Assembly: GCF_000204055.1 (NCBI RefSeq)
Contig: NW_006768796.1
Coordinates: forward strand, 742,084-806,083
Reading direction: 5' to 3'
Length of the DNA: 64,000 nt
Source of the DNA: Melampsora larici-populina 98AG31
Taxonomy: Eukaryota; Basidiomycota; Pucciniomycetes; Pucciniales; Melampsoraceae
Both the position numbers and the translations under genes were made by a program. The notes beneath the pieces were generated by a model that worked only from the letters and a program-made list of their open reading frames with translations, made no database searches and was not told where the DNA came from. Of this stretch, positions 32,101 to 42,906 are shown one piece after another (within the stretch, counting starts at the first letter, position 1; each line of letters begins with the position of its first letter).

Positions 32101-35100
32101 CTATTCATTACTACCTCTGAGTCCTATTCTTTCTCTGAATTCATTGAAAGTTCCAGGATGAAGGGGCTTTGTAAGTATATCAGCTAACATGTCCTCCGAC
32201 GCACAATAGATCAATTTAATTATTCCTTCTTTCACTTTCTCTCTCAACCAGTGATGATGAATTTCAATTGCCTTTGTCCTACCGTGCATTACCGCATTTT
32301 CTGATATATCAATTGTACTCAAACTATCTGAATTCAATAGATACAGAGTGTCTTGAGGTAAATCTATAGACGCAAGTAACCTAGCCAACCATATCATCTC
32401 GTCACCAGCTTCGTTTGCCGCTCTATATTCTGCCTCAGTTGATGATTTTGCCACTGTTTGTTGTAGCCTACTGCGCCAGCTGATAGCTCCTCCACATAAC
32501 ATAAAAACATAGCCTGTTGTAGATCGTCTTGTGCTTTTATCACCTGCCCAATCTGAATCAGCAAAATGCTCTGGCAAAGAAAATCCGTTATTACTTGAAA
32601 TGAGTGGTGATAATGATGAAGTCGGTGGTGAGATTTGTCTTTCATAATGTATACAGTAATTTAAAGTGCCTTTTAAATATCGAAGAACGTGCTTAAAAGC
32701 TTCCCAGTGTCTTAATGATGGATTCTCAAGATGCTGTGATAAACAGCTTACTGCGTACGTGATATCAGGTCTAGTACATTGAGATAAGTACATCAGACTA
32801 CCAACACCACTTCTATACGGTAAGTTTAATAGACTGAACAATCTAGCTTCATCCGGCGTAGACTTAGTGAGTTTTGTTCCACCCGGAAAAGGAGTCGAAG
32901 CTTGTTTAGTCTCAATCATTCCAAATCGTTCCAATAATGATCTCGCCATGCCTTCTTGACCAAGTATATAATGATGTGGACCAGCTCTGAATATTTGAAT
33001 TCCGACTACACACGTAGAAATCCCCATGTCTTCCATCGGCCAAAATCCACCAATTTCCTTCTTAAATTCATCAATGTTGTTTCCAGTAATAGCTAGGTCA
33101 TCAACGTGTAGATAGAATAAACATACGTCATGAGATCTTCGTCTTATATACACACATTCATCGGCAGGTGATTGTACAAAGCCTGCCTTTAAGCATTTCG
33201 ATTTGAAATCATCGTTCCACTCCCTAGCTGATTGCTTCAGACCGTACAGAGCTTGTAATAAGTTGGCGACTAGATCTTGTCCTTTGATTACGATCTCATA
33301 ACCTTCAGGTTGCTCCATAAATATTCTATGCTTCAAACCACTGTTAAGAAAGGCAGCTATAGCATCCATAGAATGTATTGGTAAGCCGTGATAAGTCGCA
33401 AAGGCCACAACAGTCCGAAAGGAAGCTGGTTTCCCTGTTGGCGCAAAAGTTTCATCGTAATCCACTCCATGAGTTTGAGTATAGCCTTTCGCTACGATTC
33501 TAGCCTTATGTTTGTTGATTGAACCATCAGGATTAAGCTTGACCTTAAAATGCCACTTACTCCCTATAACAGGTTGATCTGAGGGTCTCGGAACTAGACG
33601 CCATACATTCCTGTCTTGCATATTCTTCATTTCTTTATTGCAAGCATCTTTCCATTTATGTCTATCTGAACTGTTCATAGCTGATTTGAAATTGTGTGGT
33701 TCTTGAACTAATCGAACTATAGATCCTACAGCGAATGCATTCGGAAATGAGTCATGTAAGTCTGTAAATGCACCTTCATCATCCCAATAAGCGTAACTTG
33801 CTGATGGTGTAAATCTTTCAACAGGTCTTCTGTCTCTTTCAGAGCGTCGAGGTGCAGTAGTGCTTGTATCATCTGATTGTTGTGGTGCAGGTTCAATATC
33901 TATAGGCGCAGTAAATTCAATGATATCGTCCTGGTGCATTCCTTCACCACCAGGCAATGGAGCGTCGTCGTCCTGCTCCTCCTGTGGAGGATCGAGAACG
34001 GAAGGATCCGATAGATGTAACTCCTCATCATCATCAAGCGACAAATGAGATATGTCGAAGGTCTTCATTTTCTTGAAAGGAAAAACTGTTTCCTTGAACA
34101 ACACATCGTGCGATATTACGATATTGTTAGTGTCAAAAATAAATACCTCATAATTTAGATTGTGTTCAGTGTGGCCAAGTAAGATAGCCTGTCGAGATAC
34201 TTGCTGAAACTTGCCATGACGGACAGCGTTTCTAATAAGGATGTAGCATAAACAACCAATCGGTCTAACATGAGTGACATCAGGTTGACGACCATGCCAT
34301 ATCTCAAAAGGGGTCTTATTATTTGGAAGTGAAGTTGTGATAGTACGATTCTTTAAGTAGACCGCAGATTTGATAGCGTACAGCCAGAACTTAATTGGGA
34401 GGTTAGCTTCGAGCATCATTGCTCTCGCCGGTTCAGTGATTGTCCTATTGGACCTCTCGGCGACTCCGTTCTCCTCAGGTGTGTAAGTTGCAGTTGTTCG
34501 CAAGTAGATACCCTCGTCCTTACAGTAAGGTACCAAAGTGTCATTTATGAATTCATAGCCGTTGTCGAGAGTAAAAGATTTAACTTTGGAGTTGCATTGC
34601 CTTTCAACTAAAGCAATGTATTGACGGATTTTATCAAATACTACGTCTGCTGATTTAGTAGTCAGACCGACAACATGACGATATCTCGAATAATCGTCGG
34701 TGAATAACATGAAATAAGAACTGCCACATATGGCATTGGTGCAAATGATGCCGCTGAGATCTAAGTGAATATTTTCTAAAAGAGATGAGCTTCGAATATG
34801 AAAATGATTGTGAGGAACACGATGCCCTTTAGCAAGGTCACAAGAATCACATGAAAATTTGTCGGGGATGACAGATGCATCAACGTCCAACCCCTTCACC
34901 ACATCCTTTGCCACCATCGATTTCATATATCTAATATTCGGATGACCTAGACGGCGATGCAAGTTAATGACTTCGTTAGTTGATGATGTGCTAGCGTTTG
35001 CTTCAGGATTGATGTTGACAGCTGAAACCGGTCTCACGTATGATCGTAAAAATTTAGTACCATTGGTCAGAGCACCTTTGAAAGCCTTAAGATCATCTTT

Positions 35101-36657
35101 GATAATGATAAATGAATCAATCTCCTTCTTGATAATGAAGTTGTCGTTCAACAGGATGGTGCCTCCGATCAAACTGCGTTTGAGATCGGGAATATATAGA
35201 CAGTCATTAAGCACAAAAACATGACCATCCGGACCCGAAAATTTGACACTTCCACGACCGTGAATCTTAAGGGTCGCCTTGCCACCTGCCATATCCAATG
35301 ATTCGTTGTAGCTTTGAATATCAGTGTAATCAAAGAACACGTATCGCTCTTTGAACATGTGGTGAGAGGCGGCTGTGTCGATCAAGACCTCAGTAGCTTG
35401 TGGTTTGTCAGCTAATGATAGTTTAGATAGAGATTGGCATGCGATATGACTAGCTGAAGCGTTGAGAGAGTTGAATGCATTTTCAAGTTGTTCAACAGTA
35501 GGTTCGTCTCGAAATATGGTCGCCGCAGCCAAAGAATCACTTAAGTTCCTAGGAGGTTCACCATTCCATTGTCCTAACTTAACTCGTTGTTCAATCCATT
35601 CTCGTTGCAAGTGTTCGTTTCCAGGACGTTTGAAACATTTGATTGGTTCATGACCGTTACCCGTACATTTTGATTTAGTACATTTGACCTTGAATTTGCC
35701 ACGAGATGAAGAGTTTGATACAAAGTGAGCTTCTGCAGCATGATGAATAGCCGGTGATTGTTTAGAGACAACAGAACCTCTAGTGAGCATAGAATCAGCA
35801 TCTAATCTTTTCTTCAATTCCGATACAACTTTATCATAATTCTTGATACCCGCTATAGTTATCTCTCTGGCATCTCGAAAGTGATTGTCGTGAAGTGACA
35901 TTAATAACTTTCGACCGAGATCGTCATCACTCATTTGTCCTCCCGCAGTCTTGTATTTGTTCACGGCGTTTTGAAAATTCTGAATGTGAGTCAAGAGAGG
36001 AACATTTGGTGCTTGAACTAAAACATTTACAGCTCGTTCTAGTAACAATCGAATTTCTTCGGACTTGCTGGAATGATGTTCTGCTACAGCCTTCCATAGT
36101 TTCGAAGGTAAGTCTTGAGTTTCAGGTCCGTCATCATTATAGATAGTTATTTTGGGTTCAAATCTAGCTCTGTTAATGTCGTCCATATTATTTAACATCC
36201 AGATCGTGATAGAGGATCGAGCAACTTCATCTGTGAATTGACTATTTTCCAATTTAATTTCATCCGAAGACAAATAATCAGAAAGGAACACAGATTTCAA
36301 ACCACCACGGATAAAGGACGCCCATAGCGTATAATTTTCATCAGTTAGAAGTTTTGATGATCTTCCTAATGATTGATTTAGAAGCATAGCTTGTTGTTGA
36401 GGGCTTGAAAGATTAGGAACAATTGATGATGCCATATTTGTGTTGAAATTAGGATTAGTTGTAGGATTAGAATTTGGTAGTGGATTAGATGAAGGACTTG
36501 GATTCATAGATATGTCAGATGTTTGTGTTGTGAGTAGTTGTGAAATAAATCTAGTTGTCTGATCGGCTTCTTCTTCTGAAATTTCTGAGTGTTCGGATGA
36601 AGGTACTTGGCTAGTTGATTGTGAAAAGAAAAGATCCGGAGCTTGACCTTGACTCAT
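32101..36657 (-). CDS. Copia Gag-Pol polyprotein, intact
   Basis: A single 1518-codon frame. Gag (residues about 1-320) has the UBN2-type region and a CCHC-like knuckle (CTKSKCTGNGHEPIKC, about 326-341). The protease Asp is in IDTAASHHM (about 427). The integrase has a zinc-binding HHCC start (HRRLGHPNIR ... CDSCDLAKGH, about 565-610) and a DDE core visible as Asp in HLDLSG, Asp in TLDNGYEF and Glu in PEENGVAERSNR. The reverse transcriptase (about 1013-1260) has Asp in SMDAIAAFL (about 1098) and the VDD box in LHVDDLAITG (about 1185). RNase H has ADSDWAGD (about 1366) and SSTEAEYRA. No stop or frameshift, so the element may be active. Gag and Pol share one frame, so Gag excess would need post-translational or splicing control. 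Confidence 0.95.
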   Translation of the reverse strand: MSQGQAPDLFFSQSTSQVPSSEHSEISEEEADQTTRFISQLLTTQTSDISMNPSPSSNPLPNSNPTTNPNFNTNMASSIVPNLSSPQQQAMLLNQSLGRSSKLLTDENYTLWASFIRGGLKSVFLSDYLSSDEIKLENSQFTDEVARSSITIWMLNNMDDINRARFEPKITIYNDDGPETQDLPSKLWKAVAEHHSSKSEEIRLLLERAVNVLVQAPNVPLLTHIQNFQNAVNKYKTAGGQMSDDDLGRKLLMSLHDNHFRDAREITIAGIKNYDKVVSELKKRLDADSMLTRGSVVSKQSPAIHHAAEAHFVSNSSSRGKFKVKCTKSKCTGNGHEPIKCFKRPGNEHLQREWIEQRVKLGQWNGEPPRNLSDSLAAATIFRDEPTVEQLENAFNSLNASASHIACQSLSKLSLADKPQATEVLIDTAASHHMFKERYVFFDYTDIQSYNESLDMAGGKATLKIHGRGSVKFSGPDGHVFVLNDCLYIPDLKRSLIGGTILLNDNFIIKKEIDSFIIIKDDLKAFKGALTNGTKFLRSYVRPVSAVNINPEANASTSSTNEVINLHRRLGHPNIRYMKSMVAKDVVKGLDVDASVIPDKFSCDSCDLAKGHRVPHNHFHIRSSSLLENIHLDLSGIICTNAICGSSYFMLFTDDYSRYRHVVGLTTKSADVVFDKIRQYIALVERQCNSKVKSFTLDNGYEFINDTLVPYCKDEGIYLRTTATYTPEENGVAERSNRTITEPARAMMLEANLPIKFWLYAIKSAVYLKNRTITTSLPNNKTPFEIWHGRQPDVTHVRPIGCLCYILIRNAVRHGKFQQVSRQAILLGHTEHNLNYEVFIFDTNNIVISHDVLFKETVFPFKKMKTFDISHLSLDDDEELHLSDPSVLDPPQEEQDDDAPLPGGEGMHQDDIIEFTAPIDIEPAPQQSDDTSTTAPRRSERDRRPVERFTPSASYAYWDDEGAFTDLHDSFPNAFAVGSIVRLVQEPHNFKSAMNSSDRHKWKDACNKEMKNMQDRNVWRLVPRPSDQPVIGSKWHFKVKLNPDGSINKHKARIVAKGYTQTHGVDYDETFAPTGKPASFRTVVAFATYHGLPIHSMDAIAAFLNSGLKHRIFMEQPEGYEIVIKGQDLVANLLQALYGLKQSAREWNDDFKSKCLKAGFVQSPADECVYIRRRSHDVCLFYLHVDDLAITGNNIDEFKKEIGGFWPMEDMGISTCVVGIQIFRAGPHHYILGQEGMARSLLERFGMIETKQASTPFPGGTKLTKSTPDEARLFSLLNLPYRSGVGSLMYLSQCTRPDITYAVSCLSQHLENPSLRHWEAFKHVLRYLKGTLNYCIHYERQISPPTSSLSPLISSNNGFSLPEHFADSDWAGDKSTRRSTTGYVFMLCGGAISWRSRLQQTVAKSSTEAEYRAANEAGDEMIWLARLLASIDLPQDTLYLLNSDSLSTIDISENAVMHGRTKAIEIHHHWLREKVKEGIIKLIYCASEDMLADILTKPLHPGTFNEFRERIGLRGSNE

Positions 36658-36679
36658 GTGTTTATTCGATCGAAGATAT

Positions 36680-36693
36680 GTCTCTTGCTACCA
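36680..36693 (-). promoter_or_regulatory. Primer-binding site
   Basis: Directly after the 5' LTR the minus strand reads TGGTAGCAAGAGAC. TGGTAGC is complementary to the 3' end of initiator tRNA-Met, the usual copia primer. Confidence 0.6.
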
Positions 36694-37401
36694 TAAGAAT
36701 GTGCTTGGAGTCTTGGAATACGGATCTGATAGCGTGAGCTAAAGCACTTATAAGCAACTCTTGAACAACAAACTTAAATATAATGATTCTGACCTGAATA
36801 AAAGATCAGATTGATAATGATTAGTTATAAGTTATTGCTAATTGATAACTGATCTTCGGTAGGTTTTTCTCTTCCCAAAGATATTGATTTGTATTCACCT
36901 GATAGCGTGCGCTAAAGCACTTATAAGCAACTCTCGAACAACAAACTTAAAGATAATGATTCTGACCTATAACAACAATGGTCTAATCAGAACTAATGTA
37001 GATGAAATATAACAGAATGAAAACAATTAATACCTGAATAAAAGATCAGATTGATAATGATTAGTTATAAGTTATTGCTAATTGATAACTGATCTTCAGT
37101 AGGTTTCTATTTATTGATACAGCGTAAACAGTCATGATAAGTGAGAAGAACAAATAACATTAATATAAGATCATATTGATAAAGTAGAATGAAAGATGAA
37201 ATTTCACTTACTTCTCTTCCCAAAGATGGGGAAAGAGAAGTAAGTCGAGTTAGGCAATGAGTACTATAAGTAGTGTGATTGATAATTAATGACGTCATAA
37301 GTCACATTTCACATGTTGGTTAATCCTGCTTCCTTCCTTCACAAATCCGTTATTTAATCATATGTAACTTTTCTTATTCCCGTCGATTGGATAATTCAAC
37401 A
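36694..37401 (-). repeat. 5' LTR of the copia element
   Basis: 708 bp, near-identical to 31294-32069. It must carry the promoter for the minus-strand transcript. It includes an inverted AAGTAAG...CTTACTT hairpin around 37205-37245 (CTTACTTCTCTTCCC with GGGGAAAGAGAAGTAAG). Confidence 0.9.
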
Positions 37402-38404
37402 ACAAATCCAGCTAACGCTAAAAATGTAGCAATACCAAGTTAACAAAAATTCCAGGATCTGGTAGCATAGATCACCACATCTAACGGAAAACGTTGGTGT
37501 AGATGGATGAAAAAGTTACGCTACCAGCTTCTCTAACACTTTTTTAGCGTAATTGGTCCAGTGTTGTATAAACCCCTCCTCTTCCAACTTTAGCAGAGAA
37601 ACCTACTTATTATCATTACACAACTCACCATCAAAACATACTTGATTCTTCACCAAGAATATTGAGTGAAGTGATATTGTTGTACTTTCATTAACATACT
37701 TCCTTTCTTTAATTTGTTCAGGTTTTTGTAAAGCCTCAACTGGTGTTCTGAGCTGGTGGGATTAATAGCTAACAGAAAAAGCTTAAAATTTAACAAAGGG
37801 CACCTCATAAAGAGTCTAAAGTACCCCGCAGCACCTCTGAATCCTCAGAGTATAAAGAACTGTAGGCTCCAGAGTTTTGATACCAACCAGAGCTCAGAGC
37901 CAGATCCTTAGAAGGACAGCTCAGCCATCCCACTGGCAGCAAATCCTCTTTTTAGAGGTCAACTAACTGTAGTCTTCACTTGGGTGTACCAAGTGAAGAC
38001 TCTTATTACTATCCTTACTTCACCTTTTTAGTTAAGAGTCAGCCCAATAGTTTCTGACCCCTCTCACCAACAATGTCTGCATCCGGGTCAAGCCTGCTCA
38101 TGATAAATCATCAAATATTGGGTGTGCTGAGACCTTTTTCAACCACTACCAAGAGTGTTGCAATATGCATACTAGGAAATGTCAGCCTACAATCATCATG
38201 GCAAGAGATGAAAGAAGGTGCATGGATAATGTAGATTCAGTTTATAAGCATAGAAGTTGGCAAATCTGATCAGCGTAAGAGGGAAGAAATAGAGATTGAT
38301 CAACTGTAGAGTGTAGTTTGATAGGAAACAATCAGGTAGGATATATGCTAGGTTTTGGATTGTGAAATTCCACCTTCATGACAATGGATTGAGCTTATAA
38401 AAGA

Positions 38405-38838
38405 TTGACTGTTGGATATCATCTGCAACATAGTTTTATGGGAATTTCTGTGTATTTCATAGCATTTACAATGGTTGCCATTGTCTTTGCACTGACCACT
38501 ATGGATTTCAAACTCAACAAAGCCCCTTGCTCCTTGCTAGGCCTTGACACGGGAGGAGCAACGGCTTTGTCAAGTTTTTATGAATGTAAGGTGTGGTGGA
38601 TTGCATGTAGTGGAAGAATTTTTTTACATTGTGTACATTAATAGGATCTATCCAAGGTCCTGGGCTTGCAGCAGAGTCGCATGCAACTTATGTGTTGCAG
38701 TGGCTCTGTAGACTTCAACTTCACAAGCATGTTATAGCCCAAGGATCAGTAATGCCTTGGCCAGAAAGTGATGTAAAATATGCACATATGGCTAGAGTAT
38801 ACTTTATTTCTTTGTTTCAGTGGTGCTTTCTCTTGTAG
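38405..38838 (+). CDS. Two overlapping short frames of unknown origin in the right arm
   Basis: Inverted copy of 16612-17045 with one amino-acid difference. A TTACATTGTGTACATTAATAG tract between the frames could be an intron end and TTTCTTTGTTTCAG another. Unrecognised; preserved reading in both copies reflects recent duplication and is no proof of coding. Confidence 0.3.
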
Positions 38839-39056
38839 GTAGCTGTGCAGAGGTATTTAAAGATTGAACCTTGCAAATTACTCAACTCTCACCTCATGGA
38901 GCATACAAGTTAGTGGTAAGTTACTTCTGAATCCAACCAGGCTGGGACAGCCTGGAAGTTGGATGAGCTCTCTGAACTACCTTTGATCCATGAGGTGAGA
39001 TCATATAAATATTGATATAGGGGGTCGGTCATGTACGGTTCTTGCGGTGTCGTCAT

Positions 39057-39141
39057 GGTCGATTAGCTTAGTTGGTAGAGCGTGGTACTAATACTGCGTG
39101 TATCAATGCCAAGGTCATGGGTTCGAGCCCCATATGGACCA
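39057..39141 (+). tRNA. tRNA-Ile (AAT), 12-nt intron
   Basis: Identical in the gene to the left-arm copy at 16309-16393: anticodon stem TGGTA/TGCCA, anticodon AAT, 12-nt intron after position 37, T arm with TTCGAGC, discriminator A, and a downstream T6 terminator. The acceptor stem has one G-G mismatch in both copies. Confidence 0.85.
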
Positions 39142-39348
39142 CTCCCCTTTTTTGAGCTCAAACCCTCAACCTTAATTTCTCTGTTGTAGAAACAATGTGG
39201 AAATTCACTTGTTTGTTTTGCTTTCTTTGTATGGATGCATTTTATGTGTGCTACCTGGCTGATCTCCTTTTCTGAGACTAAAGGGATGCTGGAATTTCAC
39301 CAACGTCCAACAAAGAAACTGAATAAACCTTTTGCATTTTTTCCACTA

Positions 39349-39559
39349 CAGCCATTCCGATATTGCTTGTTGCTCCGGTTTGAAAAAGGAAAAGTGAAAC
39401 CTAAGTTTTTACCTGTTTTTACTCAATAAAACTTAAAACTTGGCTGTAATTCAAGGCAATACAGCCAAATTCCAGATTTTAGCCGGTTAAAACTTAGGTT
39501 TCAAGCTCACAAACTTTTTCTTTTTCAAACAGGTGCGACAAGCAATATCGGAATGGCTG
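39349..39559. mobile_element. MITE with TA target duplication (Tc1/mariner-like)
   Basis: A 211-bp element with inverted ends CAGCCATTCCGATATTGCTT, flanked by TA (39347-39348 and 39560-39561). The inverted repeats continue as TTTGAAAAAGGAAAA. Size and TA duplication fit Stowaway/Tc1-mariner MITEs. The left-arm copy is truncated at 15908. Confidence 0.65.
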
Positions 39560-39749
39560 TATGTGGAAACTTTGACATGTCATATTAAAATGGACGCTGT
39601 GTTTATGGATGTATCTGCTAACCACTTGAGTGTGTCTGGCTAGTTTTTGCTCCTTTATCAAATAAGCTAGTTGAAAGAACAACCCCCAAGCTCTTGAAGC
39701 AAAGAATTCAACTTGGTTGGTTCCATCCCCTTTGAGCTTTACCTGCCAA

Positions 39750-40500
39750 ATTATAACTGGTGTGTTATTTTGGAGAAGTTCATAAATTGCATTTGGTCTT
39801 CAAAGTCTCCCTTACAAAGGTTTTTACACATGAAAAAACACCAGAACAGATTCCTCAGATGTTTTTGGAACGGATAAACCTAAAGGTTTTAGCCTTAAGA
39901 AACAAACGAGTTTCCCTTCCCTATGTATCACAAAGCAACTTGTATTCTTTCTTAGTGAATCAGCCTTTCCCCTACTCTCTTTCCACCCAGAAGGCTATTT
40001 CCTTCATCAAGCATTTGTTTAATATCAATAGGATCATTCTCCTCCACAGAACCATTGCCCGCAAATCCTTCATCAGCTGTTGTGTATCCTTCTGGAGATG
40101 TCAAAGCATTGAAACTGTACAATTCTTTGCAAAAAAGAATAGTCAGGATTTCAAGCTACAGATCAAAGGTCATAAGCAATAATGAAATTTGATATCAACC
40201 TCCTGGTGAAGCCTTTGTAGAAGTGTGTCTCAAGTCAGCTTCATCCAATGAAATTTTCCTCGGTTGTTCAAGTTTTGCATCACGCGCTTTTGGGTCACTT
40301 AATCCTCTGTGTTCAAGGTCTGTGAAGCTATACAAAATCAGCTTCATCGTTGGGGAGTTTGTAAGTCACGAATCATGAAGTTTTCATTTCAATTTTTTTT
40401 TGGCAAAAAATTATTGTTTTTTTACCTGCCTCATTTACAAAATGTTGGTAATCCTCATCAAGCTCTGTTTAACAGTTTTCAAACAATGAATTGAAATTTG
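39750..40500 (-). pseudogene. Decayed tandem copy of the gene at 40605-41700
   Basis: The segments DYQHFVNEAG (near 40430), DLEHRGLSDPKARDAKLE (near 40290-40340) and GNGSVEENDPIDIKQMLDEG (near 40010-40070) align in order with the neighbouring gene. In-frame stops interrupt at least two of them, for example just before TELDEDYQ. Probably a pseudogene. Confidence 0.45.
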
Positions 40501-40604
40501 AGTCCAAATCATATCCATGCAATTTAAGAATAGACATTACTGATCTCCTTTAGTTAAAATATTGGGAACTAAATAATAATAAAGCAAAAGAGTATTAAGA
40601 TTTA

Positions 40605-41700
40605 TTAGTAAAAAAACCTCATAACCCCGGAGATCTCAGTTAATATTCCAGCCATACCTATATGAGTTGTTTCCAAGAAATCTTCTTCATTTCCACACAA
40701 GATCTTCATTAAACTTTTCTTCATCATAGGTTTTGTTAAAGCTCTCCAACTTGATTTACCTCCTAATTCATTGTCTTGTCTTATATTCTTCTGGTATGAT
40801 TGGAGAAACAAAGTCAAAGAATATTTTTTGGAAATCAAAGATTTATCAATCAATATCTTTGGTCTATACAAAGATATCAATTTGAAAATCATGAAGGTTT
40901 GTAGTAAAGGAATTTGATATGAACCTCTTGCTGGAGTTTTTATAGAATTACATCTCAGATTTGTTTTGCTAAATTTGATTCCGGTCTTTGATTGAAGTTT
41001 TACATCACGTGCTTCTGGATCACTTACTCCTCCGTATTCGAGGTCTGTAAACAAACAGAGAATTAATATCATTCATGATAACCAATTAGACAAACAAACA
41101 TCAGTGAAATTATATCTTTTTTTTCATTTCAATAAGCAAAATTAATTGCCTGCATCATTTACAAAGTTTTTGTAATCCTCACCAAGTTCTATTAATTGTT
41201 TGGTACACCCAACTTGAGTTTATACTCGTAGTTTTATTCTAAGAGTTTCATAATGCAAACCACTTACCTCCTTTGGGTAGACCATTTGAATCCAAGACTA
41301 TAAAGAAGGAGAACAATTGTTAGTGTCTCTCATTGTCATGTTGCTTGAGATTAAAGGTAATTTTTCCAAGTCAAAATCTTACTTACTTGAACATGATCTC
41401 GTTCTGTTGACCAAACCAAAAATCAATCAAAATCTATTGAATTTCTTTTACCAAAACCAATGGTTTCCAAACTTCAAAGTAGACAAAAGTCATCACTCAC
41501 TTCTTGAAGGACTCAGGCCAATAGGATGACTAGATGATTTGCTATTAATATTTTCTTTTTCATGGGACGTCATTGACAGACTGAGAGATGAAGAAGATGA
41601 AATGAAATCCGATGAAAATGGACATTCTTCATAAACAAAACAAGGGGAAGAGGAATCTGATTTGGGTGAATGTTTGACTTGGAAATTTACCTAATTACTA
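40605..41700 (-). CDS. Unrecognised multi-exon gene, intact copy of a tandem duplication
   Basis: Minus-strand exon candidates in order are as follows. About 41700-41503 is Ser-rich with PCFVYEECPF and SSSHPIGLSPSR, ending at GTGAGT. A short exon near 41300 has LDSNGLPKGG, ending at GTAAGT. About 41215-41150 has CTKQLIELGEDYKNFVNDA. About 41047-40605 has DLEYGGVSDPEARDVKLQ, a Lys/Ile/Leu-rich middle and FLETTHIGMAGILTE. The upstream start is uncertain. Parallel sequence in the neighbouring copy (DYQHFVNEAG, DLEHRGLSDPKARD) supports the exons. No domain is recognised and no clear signal peptide is seen. Function unknown. Confidence 0.45.
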
Positions 41701-41925
41701 TTGGTGTAATCGCTAGATCTAGGATTTACTTGAGGAATCATCTGTTTGAGTTCAAATTACAATATGTAGTTGAGCCAAATTCAATTGCGGTCATCATCCC
41801 ATCTATAGTTGAGACGCACTTCCATATCACATCTCACCGGGCCATGTAGTTGCTTCTTGCCAATGGCGTCGAGCAAAAGTGGCTGTCTGGGTTGATTTGG
41901 AGTTTAATATTTAGCATGGTTTATA

Positions 41926-42906
41926 GGGGCCCGATCGGTTGCCGTCAACCTCGCAGGTGTACGCCTTGCAAGCGTATGCATGTGCAGGTTGACAAGGTCC
42001 GCCTCACAGGTTGACTGAGAGACTGGGCTGTTTGGTAGCCCAAACTCAACCCTCATGAAACCCAAAGTCCATGGGTTTAAATTTACAGCGCTTCAAGAAT
42101 CCTTCGATTTTTTTAATGCAAGAAAACAAAATAAATGTCCAAAACCCTTGCTAAAACCCTTGCTGAAACCGATTTTGTACTAGAATCTGTCAAATTTGAG
42201 CTGTCCAAATGAGTTTTTTCCAAGTTTTGTCCAAAACTTTAAAAAAAAGACCACCAAATAAACCAAAGGATTCTTGAAGAACTGTAATGAAGAGGCTATT
42301 TTTTGAAGTCTTTCAAAACATCAATCAAAAATTGATCAATATTTCATTCCACCCATTCACCTCAATTCAATATTGATTGATATTTCATTTCAGCAAATGA
42401 AAGCATATACAGATCGTCTTAAACTTCCTGTGTTGGAAGTCAAAATACTGTCAATGAATTGTCTTCAAAGCTCCCACTCTGCTATTAACCTAAACGTTAC
42501 AATTCATGTTGCTTTGATTTTAGATTTTCAAGCTGTTTTTTTAAAACATAACAATGATGTGTTTGTTATTTTCTGCTTTGAGTGCATGAATATCATCATT
42601 TATGTTAATAAGATAATCTAAATATAAAAAGAAAGAAAGATGAATCGAATTGATTTGATAGAGTTTTCTTTTTGAAGCCAAGTTCATGGCAGTAGGCAGG
42701 TCAACCTGCCAGAATGCAGCAAAACGGTCAACCTGCCAGGTTGACCATTTTGGCTGGTAGACCTGCGGGGTGTACGCTTCACCCTTTTTGAAAAAGGGTG
42801 TACCAAACGGCACAACACCCAGGTGTACGCTTCAAACTGCCTTGAAGCGTACGCCTGAACTTTTAGCTGGGTCAACCTGCAAGGTTGACGGCAACCGAAC
42901 GGGACC
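41926..42906. mobile_element. MITE-like element with GTTGCCGTCAACCT inverted ends
   Basis: The ends GGGGCCCGATCGGTTGCC and the inverse GGTCCCGTTCGGTTGCC both continue into GTCAACCT-GCAGGT. The element is flanked by TA on both sides. It is about 981 bp and rich at both ends in short words such as GTCAACCTGC, GGTTGACC and GTACGCTTC in both orientations, forming subterminal hairpins. It contains an 82-codon frame without recognisable features, so it is non-autonomous. Confidence 0.6.

Larger units (their letters stand above)
31294..37401 (-). mobile_element. Ty1/copia LTR retrotransposon, complete
   Basis: 6.1-kb element with two LTRs (36694-37401 is the 5' LTR, 31294-32069 the 3' LTR), one long polyprotein gene and a 5-bp target duplication ACAAA (31289-31293 and 37402-37406). 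LTRs start TGTTGAATTATCC on the minus strand. The empty site is visible in the left arm near 18045, where GAACAAATCC is uninterrupted. The open frame and near-identical LTRs suggest recent insertion. Confidence 0.95.
37402..39542. repeat. Right arm of the inverted duplication, outer part
   Basis: Inverted, roughly 99% identical copy of 15908-18048. It contains the second tRNA-Ile gene, the second copy of the two short frames and a complete MITE at its outer end. Confidence 0.85.

Noticed and set aside
15908..39542. A single giant transposon with 2.3-kb terminal inverted repeats
   Set aside because: The left arm is truncated inside a MITE, no target duplication is visible, and the interior is fully explained by other elements.
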